DNA from: CAKZQX01 sp034436755
GTDB lineage: Bacteria > Chloroflexota > Chloroflexia > Chloroflexales > Chloroflexaceae
DNA length: 64,000 bases
NCBI GenBank assembly: GCA_034436755.1
Contig: DAOTVB010000015.1
Location: 56,516-120,515, forward strand
Direction: 5' to 3'
Made by a program: the position numbers and the translations under genes. The notes beneath the pieces are model-generated. The model saw only the letters and a list, made by a program, of their open reading frames with translations, made no database searches and had not been told where the DNA came from. Shown here one piece after another: positions 17,570 to 25,098 of the stretch; position 1 is the stretch's first letter, and each line of letters begins with the position of its first letter.

Positions 17570-18550
17570 TTACCCCGGCATGCGCTCCGACCGCGGCCCG
17601 GTTTCCCCACACATCTCGATCACCAGAACTTCAAGCGCTACATCGGCCTGAATACGCCCGGTTTTGATGGCATGATCCATCTCGACCAGGCGGTCATGTA
17701 GCGCTTCGAGTTCATCCGCGCGAAAGTTCCGCGCCTGCCCCAGTGCTTTGCGGACAACAAAGGGCTTCTGTTTGAGTTGTGCTGCGATATCGTCGGCCCG
17801 CATCCGCTGCGCCGCCAGTTGCTGCACCCCCAGCAGAATGCGGACCTGGCGCGCCAGCATAAACATGATGTAGGTTGCTGCCTGGCCTTCCGCCAGCAGC
17901 GCGCGTACTCCGTGCAAGGCCGCGCCGCGCTGCCGCATGCTCAGTGCATCGATAAAGGCAAACAGATTCTGCTCCTGGGCATCCTGCACCAGCAGATCAA
18001 CCACGGCACTGGTTATCTGCCCGCCGCGCCCGACATAGCTTGCCAGCTTATCCAGTTCCGTTGCCAGCGCACGCCCATCGTTGCCGACAAAATCGACCAG
18101 GTGCTGCGCCGCCGCTTTATCCAGCCGGACCTTCAGCCCCTTTGCGCGTTCGTTCAGCCAGCGCAGCAGCTCATTCCCGCTCCGTGGCTGAAATTCCTGC
18201 ACCTGCGCAATCTTCTTGAGATGGGTGAAGAGCGCATTGCGTTTATCTACATCATCATGCTCAAGAAACAGGAGGTCGCAGGTAGGCGGAACTCGCTCCA
18301 GGTAGGCGCGCAGTTCATCTCGATCTTTACCTGCTTTGGCATGCTTCAAAGCATCATTGACGATAACCAGGCGCTTATCAGCCAGGAAGGGGAGCGCTTC
18401 ACATGCGCTTGCCAGGGCATCCAGCTTAAGTTTGCGCCCTTCCAGGGTGGTACTGTTCAGTGCAGCCAGGTCAGGAGGAAGCGTAGCGCGCAACGCCGCA
18501 ACTGCTTCGCTACGAGCAAATTCATCGGGGCCATAGAAGAGGTAGAGCAT
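17570..18550 (-). CDS. holA: DNA polymerase III delta subunit
   Basis: A 326-residue clamp-loader subunit that opens the beta sliding clamp. MLYLFYGPDEFARSEAVAALR is the family N-terminus; LPFLADKRLVIVNDALK, LARQVRILLGVQQLAAQRM and the C-terminal collar helix (LHDRLVEMDHAIKTGRIQADVALEVLVIEM) follow. The degenerate P-loop region lacks an ATP-binding lysine, as normal for delta. The start at MLYLFY is preferred over an upstream in-frame ATG (+19 residues) because the family begins there and GAGGG precedes it. Confidence 0.93.
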   Translation of the reverse strand: MLYLFYGPDEFARSEAVAALRATLPPDLAALNSTTLEGRKLKLDALASACEALPFLADKRLVIVNDALKHAKAGKDRDELRAYLERVPPTCDLLFLEHDDVDKRNALFTHLKKIAQVQEFQPRSGNELLRWLNERAKGLKVRLDKAAAQHLVDFVGNDGRALATELDKLASYVGRGGQITSAVVDLLVQDAQEQNLFAFIDALSMRQRGAALHGVRALLAEGQAATYIMFMLARQVRILLGVQQLAAQRMRADDIAAQLKQKPFVVRKALGQARNFRADELEALHDRLVEMDHAIKTGRIQADVALEVLVIEMCGETGPRSERMPG

Positions 18551-18820
18551 CTGCCCTCGTTCAGTGCAACGCCGGCCAGGATGATCCGGACCAGAGAGGA
18601 GAGGCAAAAACCCTGCCGGGCCGTGAATGAGCTAGTTTCGAACCTGATACGCTCAGGTGGGTGCCCGTCCACGAGGTCTGCGGACCACCGCATAGCTCGC
18701 TTGATCCAGGCTCCCTATCGAAACTCTGTTGGCTCAAAACATTCACCCATCCACGTACCAGGCGGGGTTAACCCGGATCATACCATACCGCTTCCGAACG
18801 TGCAAGGTGTACAAAAAATC

Positions 18821-19996
18821 TTACCGCCGGGGGCGTTGCGTTGCCACCCCATTCCGCTGCGCCTGATCCAATTGCTGCACGATACCGACCACGAACCGGG
18901 TTGTGCGTTCCAGCATCTGGGCATCGAGGTTTGCCAGCGGTTTAGTGTCGGAGATGGTCACAGGCTCGTCCGTGTGCGATAGAATGGAGAGCACCCGATA
19001 ACTGCGTGCGTAGAGCAGGGTGGCAAGCGAGGGGGCCGTGCGATAGGGACGCGGTTCGGCATTGATCAGCGGATCGCGGGTATCGACCAGTTCGGCCAGT
19101 TGAACCAGCCGGGCATCGGCGGTATGCCGGCGCACCACGCCCTCGCGCGAGGCATAGGTCAACTGACCGGCAGCGATATGTTCCAGGTTGAGAAAGAGTG
19201 TCTGTGCCGCAGGAAAGGGATAGCGTGCCAGCAGATCGCGGACGCCGCTGCTGCCGGTTGCCGTCGCTCCCAGGGCAACGGTCCAGAGTTCCACCGTCTG
19301 CAGCGTCTGCAACTGTTCCGCCGCCGCGAGCAGCACCGCCAGCGCCCCCGCCCCACCGGGCGATGTCCCCAGGCGCGCCCGCTGCGGCAGCAGCAGCAAG
19401 AGCAGGTAGACCGCCGGCAGCACCTGACCATACCACCAGATCTCGCTGGGCGCGAACGCATGTAGCAGCGCCAGCAGCGTCAGCAGACCAAACACCACCA
19501 TCCGGCTGATGAAGGCGACCCGATGCTGACCCAAAAAGCGGTACAACCCGGTTCGGTCGGGGTATGAGTCGAGGGGCGCCAGCAGCACCACCCGCCAGCG
19601 GGGTGCTTTCTCACCCGCGCGTGTGCCGACAATATTCTGGCTGTCGCGCTGCAATGAGAGGGGCGGCAAGGGGATAACCAGTGCATCACCCAGGGTCAGG
19701 AGAAAGCCCCAGAGCGCCAGCAGGAACGAGGGGAGCGGCAGCCAGCGGGTCAGCAGCGCAGCGGTCAACCCCAGCAGTGCCAGCAGGGGATAGGTCAACC
19801 CGGCGTGCGTGGCGGCGCGGAAGGTATCAGCGTTGACACGCATACCCGCACGCCGCAACCGCCCATCAACATAGGCGGCGGCCTGCGCCTCGGCCAGCGA
19901 GGTTGCCTGACGCGGCCCGATGACCGTCACCAGATGGCGAACGACTTCGAGCGCGTCATTCCGGCGCGAACGTGAAAGCATAAGTTTGCTGACCAC
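18821..19996 (-). CDS. M28 peptidase-like membrane protein, apparently inactive
   Basis: A 391-residue protein with the layout of an M28 (aminopeptidase Y) domain split by a membrane block. Residues ~60-125 and ~165-205 contain about four hydrophobic helices. The core VVLLAPLDSYPDR aligns with the usual [AG]-H-x-D-S metal site but has Pro for His. GTSPGGAGALAVLLAAAE aligns with the D-N-A-S-G segment without the Asp. ALGATATGSSGVRDLL aligns with the G-A-E-E-x-G-L-x-G-S segment without either Glu. So the zinc ligands I would expect are lost. Role unknown. The start is GTG, or ATG five codons later; no clear ribosome-binding site is seen. The 210 bases after the stop, up to holA, show nothing I recognise. 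Confidence 0.6.
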   Translation of the reverse strand: MVSKLMLSRSRRNDALEVVRHLVTVIGPRQATSLAEAQAAAYVDGRLRRAGMRVNADTFRAATHAGLTYPLLALLGLTAALLTRWLPLPSFLLALWGFLLTLGDALVIPLPPLSLQRDSQNIVGTRAGEKAPRWRVVLLAPLDSYPDRTGLYRFLGQHRVAFISRMVVFGLLTLLALLHAFAPSEIWWYGQVLPAVYLLLLLLPQRARLGTSPGGAGALAVLLAAAEQLQTLQTVELWTVALGATATGSSGVRDLLARYPFPAAQTLFLNLEHIAAGQLTYASREGVVRRHTADARLVQLAELVDTRDPLINAEPRPYRTAPSLATLLYARSYRVLSILSHTDEPVTISDTKPLANLDAQMLERTTRFVVGIVQQLDQAQRNGVATQRPRR

Positions 19997-20001
19997 TAAA
20001 T

Positions 20002-20054
20002 GCTGAAGACTGCGTCACGCCGACGCGGGTCAGCCTTCGCCTTTAGTCTTCAGC
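20002..20054 (-). terminator. Hairpin after the secreted-protein gene
   Basis: GCTGAAGACT and AGTCTTCAGC pair over 10 bp across a 33-base GC-rich loop, directly after the stop codon at 20055. It fits a terminator between this gene and the next minus-strand gene (start 19996), though no U-run follows. Confidence 0.55.
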
Positions 20055-22394
20055 TTACGGCAGATCCGCACCATAGCGCCACTGATGATAGTGCCGGCCG
20101 ACATTTCCCATCTCAACCTGCCACTCGGCGGGATTGGTGGGAGTGTAGGTCAACACCCGACGTTCAAACGCCTGTACCAGCACATCCTGCGGTTCGCCGG
20201 CGACACTGACACGGATCCAGTAGGGTTCGCTAATCGGATAGCCAACGGTTTGCAACCAGTTGAGCAGCGGGCCGCGGGTAAACTCACCCGCCTCATAGAC
20301 ATCGCCCCAGGCATTCAGGTACTGCCAGAAGACGGTCGGGATATTATGGCCGGTCGTGGGCACGAAATGGGCCAGTCGGGTTGCAGATGAAGTTGGCCCG
20401 GCATATTCAGTGATGCGACCATCACGCTGAAGCTGTTCCGTCACCTGCTCCCCGGTGCGGTCCGCAAAGGTACGCTCAAGGAGGGTATGCAGGCCGGCAT
20501 AAGTCGGTGTTGAGTCGCTGTTGCTATCACCCGCCAGCGCAATATCGGCGGCTTCGTGGGGCACAAAGTCGGTATCACCCACCTGAATGCGCCCGCTGAT
20601 CATCTCCTGGACAAGCAATCCATTCGTGGCCTCTCCCGTAGAGGCAGCCGTTTCCATGCGGGCCTTATCAAAATATTGCACCTGACGTAGCCCATCGGCG
20701 GCCTGAGTGTAAGATTCCTCACCGATCATCAGGCTGTCGGGCCCCCACATCCAACTGCGCTCAACATACTTGCCGGCGACCGGCTGATCATTGCGATGCC
20801 ACATCTGCTCAAAGACAGCATCGGCAAACGGAAACGGTGGAACGACCGTGCGTACTTCCGGGCGCGCCGTGGAGGTAGGCGTTGGCACCGCTCGATAGTT
20901 GATCGTCTCCAGTTCTTCATCGTCAACCCCATCCAGCGTAAACTCTTCCACGGGTGTTGCCAGGAGCGTTGGCGATGGATTGGGGTCAGCCGGGTCGGGT
21001 GTTGGCGTCGGCGTATCCAGGGAGGGCAGATCTTCCGGGTTAGTACGTCCGCAGTCGGTCTGGCCCGGCACACAGAGCTGCAAGAAGAGGTCATAGACAA
21101 TATACTGATTGCCAATATCACCGATATTCTTGACCTGCGCATAGTAGAAACCGTCTACTTCGGGGATAAACTCAATCTGCGAGTCGAGCGTTTCGCCTCC
21201 CGGAATATCGTCATTGATATCGAGAATGCTGACACCATCGCGGTCGGTCAACACCAGAACCGTATCAGCCCCGGCCTGCGTTTCATCATTAATCGATCGC
21301 GGCCCCCGGTAGCGACTGGTGTCGGTAAAGAGGAAGTAGCGCTTCCCGGTTTTCCCGAAGAATGTCACCCAGTCCGCATCACCATCGGGACAGAGGCGAC
21401 GCGCCTCCTGTAGCTCATTTGAGGTAATCAGACGCGCCTCTTCCGGCAGGCCATCCGGCTCAAACAGGTCCAGACAGACCTCAGAAATGGTGCTGGGGGT
21501 CGGGCCGGTGCCTTCACCAGTCAGAGTAATGACATATTCGCGCCCCGGACCACCGCTGCCGGAAACGTCGCGCACCCGGATGAAATACTTGGCATCTTCC
21601 GGAGCCTGCCAGAGATAAATGCGCGGGCGCAGATCATTCGGATTTTCTACATTGAAGTCATCATTAAACGCCAGTCTGTTACCATCTTCATCAGTCAGTT
21701 CGAGAGTCAGATCGAGCCCGGCGTCCATTTCAAGAATACTGATCGTATAGACCTTGCCCGCGATGCCGCCAAACTCCAGCCAGTCCTCATCGCCCTGGGG
21801 ACAGATGGTATGCAACTGGTTGACGAACACATCGATCTGCCGGGCATTCTCCCGTTCATCATCGTCCTCAAAGGCATCTTCACAGATAACCCCTTCGGTG
21901 GGAGTAGGTGTATTAGTGCTATCCGGCGTACGCGTAGGCGTGGGCGTGGGCCCCGTAATATTGATGGTCAACTGCGCATTTGCCTCGATATCGCTATCAT
22001 CCACATCCCGGGCGCGCAGGCGTCCACGTTCAGTGCGTTGGATCTCATCATCCGGGATCGTTATAAGAACAGTAATCGTTGCCCGATCACCACGGGGGAT
22101 GGTGACAGTAGGATTAGGGATAACAACTTCAAAATCGATGGGCAAGTCAAACACATCAATGGAGAAGGTACGATCCTCCTCCTCACTTGTGTTTGACAGG
22201 ATGAGATCGGTGAGAAATGTAACCGTTTCGCCCGGATTCTGCGTCGCTTCTAACTCTGTATCTGCAAACTGGACCACTGGTTCCGCCTGTGCCAGAACAA
22301 GATCAGGCAGTGGCTGTGTTGCCAGGATCAGCACAACGAGAATTGCCAGCGTGGTTATTGCGAGGTTTCGCAGGTGGTTAAGCGGTCGTGTCAC
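20055..22394 (-). CDS. Secreted pre-peptidase-domain protein, Chloroflexota type
   Basis: A 779-residue exported protein. Residues 1-36 are a signal peptide (HLRNLAITTLAILVVLILA ending near LAQA). There follow an Ig-like segment (~40-150), a Thr/Pro linker (PTPTPTRTPDSTNTPTPT), and two pre-peptidase (PPC) domains of the form CEDAFEDDD...ICPQGDEDWLEF...YFIRVRDVSG and CLDLFEPDG...LCPDGDADWVTF. A second TPTPTP linker leads to a ~250-residue C-terminal domain with MWHRNDQPV, WMWGP and FERRVLTYTPTNPAEWQVEMGNVGRHYHQWRYG, a recurrent ending of exported proteins in this phylum. No peptidase domain is present. Start is GTG with GGGAG ten bases upstream. Confidence 0.82.
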   Translation of the reverse strand: MTRPLNHLRNLAITTLAILVVLILATQPLPDLVLAQAEPVVQFADTELEATQNPGETVTFLTDLILSNTSEEEDRTFSIDVFDLPIDFEVVIPNPTVTIPRGDRATITVLITIPDDEIQRTERGRLRARDVDDSDIEANAQLTINITGPTPTPTRTPDSTNTPTPTEGVICEDAFEDDDERENARQIDVFVNQLHTICPQGDEDWLEFGGIAGKVYTISILEMDAGLDLTLELTDEDGNRLAFNDDFNVENPNDLRPRIYLWQAPEDAKYFIRVRDVSGSGGPGREYVITLTGEGTGPTPSTISEVCLDLFEPDGLPEEARLITSNELQEARRLCPDGDADWVTFFGKTGKRYFLFTDTSRYRGPRSINDETQAGADTVLVLTDRDGVSILDINDDIPGGETLDSQIEFIPEVDGFYYAQVKNIGDIGNQYIVYDLFLQLCVPGQTDCGRTNPEDLPSLDTPTPTPDPADPNPSPTLLATPVEEFTLDGVDDEELETINYRAVPTPTSTARPEVRTVVPPFPFADAVFEQMWHRNDQPVAGKYVERSWMWGPDSLMIGEESYTQAADGLRQVQYFDKARMETAASTGEATNGLLVQEMISGRIQVGDTDFVPHEAADIALAGDSNSDSTPTYAGLHTLLERTFADRTGEQVTEQLQRDGRITEYAGPTSSATRLAHFVPTTGHNIPTVFWQYLNAWGDVYEAGEFTRGPLLNWLQTVGYPISEPYWIRVSVAGEPQDVLVQAFERRVLTYTPTNPAEWQVEMGNVGRHYHQWRYGADLP

Positions 22395-22444
22395 TGATTG
22401 TCATCTCCCGCTGCCAGATTTATCTTACGGTTTAGACTGAGGCA

Positions 22445-22472
22445 ATTATAGCATGGGGCATGAGTGTGTCAA
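22445..22472 (-). promoter_or_regulatory. Promoter of the secreted-protein gene
   Basis: On the minus strand: TTGACA, a 16-base spacer and TATAAT, about 45 bases before the GTG start at 22394. Both hexamers are perfect. The rest of the 305-base gap up to 22699 is AT-rich and holds only the hairpin at 22649. Confidence 0.85.
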
Positions 22473-22648
22473 GAATGAGACAGGGCATAGTAACTTTCAA
22501 TTTCTTAACAGTCCCATTCTGTCCGATACTTCGCTCTTTTCAAATCCGGCAATTTTGTCATACCGCACCTATCCAGAGAATAACAATCATTAGAAATGTA
22601 GAAGTGTGCATTCTTTTTTTGTAAACATAATGTTTTTATACATCATCC

Positions 22649-22681
22649 GCCCGGTCAACATTAACATATTGTTGACCGGGC
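22649..22681 (-). terminator. Hairpin after the DAHP synthase gene
   Basis: GCCCGGTCAACA pairs perfectly with TGTTGACCGGGC over 12 bp, 18 bases after the stop codon. No U-run follows on the minus strand, so it may act in mRNA 3' end stability or as a factor-assisted terminator. Confidence 0.65.
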
Positions 22682-22699
22682 AGAATGAAAGGCTGACAC

Positions 22700-23863
22700 C
22701 TACAGGCTAATATCCTGCATAGCAGCGGCAGCCACACGCTTCCCGACAGCCGCCGTTACCGCAGCCAGGCGGGGCATCAGCGCGGCGAAGTTTTCCAGCG
22801 TCAGCGACTGCCCGCCGTCGCTACGCGCACGATCCGGATCGGGATGCACCTCGATGGCAAGCCCATCAGCGCCGGCAGCCAGTGCGGCCAGCGCCAGCGG
22901 TTGCACCAGGTACCACTTGCCGGTGCCGTGGCTGGGGTCGGCAATAACCGGCAGATGTGAGCGGCGCTTCGCCAGCGCCACGGCGTTGAGGTCCATGGTG
23001 TTGCGCGTGGCCGTCTCGAAGGTACGAATCCCACGCTCGCACAGAATGACATTCGGATTGCCCTGGGCAACAATATATTCGGCACTCAGTAGCCACTCGT
23101 CGAAGGTCGCCGACATCCCCCGCTTGAGCAGCACGGGTTTCCCGGTGCGCCCAACCTCCTCCAGCAGTTGATAGTTCTGCATATTGCGCGCACCGATCTG
23201 CAGCAGGTCGGCATACTGCGCAACCAGATCAACATCGGTCGGGGTCATCACCTCGGTGACAACCGGCAGGCCCGTCTCTGCGCGCGCCTGGGCCAGCAAC
23301 TGCAACCCCAGCTTGCCCAATCCGCGGAAGGTGTAGGGCGAGGAGCGCGGTTTGAACGCGCCACCGCGCAGCATGGTTGCCCCGGCTTCGCGCACGGCGT
23401 AGGCGGTGGTCATCATCTGCGCTTCGCTCTCGACGGCACATGGCCCGGCGATGACCACACAATCGCCGCCGCCAACTTTGATACCGGATACATCAACAAT
23501 GGTGTCGTGGGGATGCATTTCGCGCCCGGTAAGTTTGTAGGGCCGCGTCACCCGCATCGTCTCCTGCACACCGGGGAAGCGCTCCATGTCTTCCCGCAGG
23601 GCCGGCGGGATGAATGCACCGATGACCCCGACGATCATGCGCTCCTCGCCATGAATAATATGGCCCTTCAAATCATGTTCCTGTAACCGTTCAAGTACGG
23701 TGTCGATGTTCTCCTGCGTGGCGCTGCTGCGCATAATGACGATCATTGCGTTATCTTCCTCTCCTGATGATATAACTTCTGCGACTGGTCGAACGGCATA
23801 TGCCACACGCGGCGCGCCGGGCCGCAGCGTCGGCGTGGCCTGGGGCGGGGCAACGGTTGCCAT
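22700..23863 (-). CDS. aroF: 3-deoxy-7-phosphoheptulonate (DAHP) synthase with N-terminal ferredoxin-like domain
   Basis: A 387-residue enzyme joining phosphoenolpyruvate and erythrose 4-phosphate, the first step of the shikimate pathway. After a Pro/Ala-rich lead (1-38) comes a ferredoxin-like regulatory domain (MIVIMRSSATQENIDTVLERLQEHD), as in Thermotoga-type DAHP synthase, then the TIM barrel: VVIAGPCAVESEAQM, RGGAFKPRSSPYTFRGLG, LQIGARNMQNYQLL, KPVLLKRGMSATFDEWLLSAEYI and IADPSHGTGKW, with the expected metal and substrate residues. A strong GGAGGAG site decides the ATG. It follows aroH on the same strand with three repeat elements between them, and the two share an attenuated leader. Gene naming varies; aroF or aroG would serve. 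Confidence 0.95.
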   Translation of the reverse strand: MATVAPPQATPTLRPGAPRVAYAVRPVAEVISSGEEDNAMIVIMRSSATQENIDTVLERLQEHDLKGHIIHGEERMIVGVIGAFIPPALREDMERFPGVQETMRVTRPYKLTGREMHPHDTIVDVSGIKVGGGDCVVIAGPCAVESEAQMMTTAYAVREAGATMLRGGAFKPRSSPYTFRGLGKLGLQLLAQARAETGLPVVTEVMTPTDVDLVAQYADLLQIGARNMQNYQLLEEVGRTGKPVLLKRGMSATFDEWLLSAEYIVAQGNPNVILCERGIRTFETATRNTMDLNAVALAKRRSHLPVIADPSHGTGKWYLVQPLALAALAAGADGLAIEVHPDPDRARSDGGQSLTLENFAALMPRLAAVTAAVGKRVAAAAMQDISL

Positions 23864-23887
23864 AACAGTAATCTCCTCCACCGTATA

Positions 23888-24085
23888 TAACGCGAAGTAC
23901 GCGGTGGGTCTGCAAACTGGGCGTTTGCGCCCGGTAATGGCCCGATTCGCCTGCGGCAGCATGGTACGCTCTTTTCTTTTTCACAAAAAAATTCACAACG
24001 TGAATTTTTTTGTGAAAAAGAATGATATCTTCCGCCCTGCCGGAGGCGGAATCTCCTGTCGGGTCAACAACCGCGTAAGTCGTGT
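23888..24085 (+). repeat. Dispersed palindromic element R3
   Basis: A complete forward copy (~198 bp). Order: AAGTACGCGGTGG end, CAAACTGGGCGTTTG mini-hairpin, CGCCTGCGGCAGCATGGTAC, central palindrome with arms ending TTCACAAAAAAATTCAC around an AAC loop (~23980-24022), CTTCCGCCCTGCCGGAGGCG, and ACCGCGTAAGTCGTGT. Its left end is only 25 bases from the start codon of the DAHP synthase gene, whose leader it therefore forms. Confidence 0.9.
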
Positions 24086-24089
24086 AAAT

Positions 24090-24289
24090 AACGCGAGTTA
24101 CGCGGTGGGTCCACAAACTGGACATTTGCCCAGGTGGAAGCCCGATTCGCCTGCGGCAGCATGGTACATTTTGAACTTTTTTCACAAAAAATTTGCACTG
24201 TGTGCAAATTTTTTGTGAAAAAAGAATGATATCTTCCGCCCTGCCGGAGGCGGAATCCCCTGTCGGGTCAACGACCGCGTAAGTCGTGT
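24090..24289 (+). repeat. Dispersed palindromic element R4
   Basis: A complete forward copy (~200 bp) in tandem with R3; both are followed by the same short AAAT(A)ACGCGAG spacer. The palindrome has arms of the type TTTTTTCACAAAAAATTTGC with a GTGCAAA return, so it differs from R3 on both sides in a compensating way. It lies between aroH and the DAHP synthase gene. Confidence 0.9.
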
Positions 24290-24293
24290 AAAT

Positions 24294-24373
24294 AACGCGA
24301 GTTACGCGGTGAGCGTACACATCAGACGTGTACTTCCACAACGGCCGGCTTCGCCTGCGGCAGCATAGTTCGG
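24294..24373 (+). repeat. Truncated dispersed element R5
   Basis: Only the left half is present: the GAGTTACGCGGTGAGC end, a changed middle segment and CTTCGCCTGCGGCAGCATAG. It stops short of a palindrome and abuts the 3' end of aroH (stop 24401). Together R3-R5 form a tandem run of two and a half copies inside one operon. Confidence 0.8.
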
Positions 24374-24400
24374 TCTTTACGGCAAAGAAAAACCCCCAGC

Positions 24401-24811
24401 TTACGACTGAGAGTCCGGTGATTGCATGGTAAATGCGGTCATCTGCGCACGTTCGGGACGCAGATTGCGCGCGTCCCGGATGTAGACATGCACCAACTCA
24501 TCGGCGCGGCGGGTGGTGTTCCAATGAATAAGCACCCGGATACAGCCCTGCAAACTACCCGGCACATTCATCTCGTGCCCGCAGAGCAGTGCGGTATCCA
24601 GCCAACCCAACTCACGCGCGGCAACGGCGGGAAACTCGGCATTGAGGTCGGGAGTAGTGGTGAAGATCGCGCTGGCGATATCCTCCGGCCGCAGATCGTT
24701 AGCCGCGATAAGCTCCTGGAGCATCTCGCGGGTCGCCTCCAGGATGGCTTCGCGTGTATTCTCGGTTGCGGTGGTTGCGCCACGAATACCGCGACACCAG
24801 ACGGTTGTCAT
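24401..24811 (-). CDS. aroH: Chorismate mutase, AroH class
   Basis: A 136-residue monofunctional chorismate mutase of the Bacillus AroH fold, converting chorismate to prephenate for Phe and Tyr synthesis. WCRGIRGATTATENTREAILEATREML holds the Arg residues and the strand-helix start of the family. IFTTTPDLNAEFPAVAARELGW and the C-terminal GCIRVLIHWNT with the YIRDARNLRP catalytic-arginine region follow. The ATG has AAAGGAG upstream. It is the first full gene behind the leader described at 24861-25068 and precedes the DAHP synthase gene, so both ends of the common aromatic route are controlled together. Confidence 0.95.
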   Translation of the reverse strand: MTTVWCRGIRGATTATENTREAILEATREMLQELIAANDLRPEDIASAIFTTTPDLNAEFPAVAARELGWLDTALLCGHEMNVPGSLQGCIRVLIHWNTTRRADELVHVYIRDARNLRPERAQMTAFTMQSPDSQS

Positions 24812-24860
24812 AGCAGTCTTCTCCTTTATCGATCTTGAGCTGGTACGAGACAAACAGAAA

Positions 24861-24887
24861 GGGCGTGGAAGCTGCTGCTCCACGCCC
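24861..24887 (-). terminator. Attenuator terminator of the aroH leader
   Basis: On the minus strand GGGCGTGGA and TCCACGCCC form a perfect 9-bp stem (9-base loop), followed by TTTCTGTTTG. It lies between the leader peptide stop (24917) and aroH (24811). The 5' arm can pair instead with TGCTTCGCGTT (24933-24923), the last codons of the leader peptide, over 11 pairs of which four are G-U, so the two structures exclude each other. In addition CGCGAAGC at 25025-25018 can pair with GCTTCGCG at 24932-24925 over 8 bp and would hide the antiterminator strand. Confidence 0.75.
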
Positions 24888-24916
24888 TGTCGTTTATCTG
24901 TCTACTATCTTAGATC

Positions 24917-24997
24917 TTACGCAACGCGAAGCACCCAGTCCTTATGTTGGCCGGTAAAATAAAAGAAGTAGAAAAAGCTGTTGATCAGATATACCAT
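24917..24997 (-). CDS. Phe/Tyr-rich leader peptide of the aroH operon
   Basis: A 26-codon reading frame too short for ordinary gene finding. After MVYLIN comes SFFYFFYF, then TGQHKDWVLRVA and stop. Nine of 26 residues are aromatic (five Phe, three Tyr, one Trp). It lies between a consensus promoter (25040-25068) and a terminator hairpin (24861-24887) upstream of aroH. Its final codons overlap the strand that can pair with the terminator's 5' arm. This is the layout of a leader peptide for ribosome-mediated attenuation, as in pheA: a ribosome stalled at Phe/Tyr codons would leave the antiterminator free, and a ribosome reaching the stop would cover it. GAGG and AAAGG lie upstream of the ATG. 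It needs comparison with relatives to be certain. Confidence 0.82.
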   Translation of the reverse strand: MVYLINSFFYFFYFTGQHKDWVLRVA

Positions 24998-25039
24998 GGG
25001 CCTTTTCGTCCTCTACCGCTTCGCGCTAAATGCCATCCG

Positions 25040-25068
25040 ACTATAGCACACAACCACACGTACGTCAA
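25040..25068 (-). promoter_or_regulatory. Promoter of the aroH operon
   Basis: Minus strand: TTGACG, a 17-base spacer and TATAGT. Expected start of transcription near 25033, giving a leader of about 220 bases that contains the aromatic leader peptide and terminator. Confidence 0.85.
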
Positions 25069-25098
25069 GCGGATATGCGGGATCGGATGCGCCGTATC

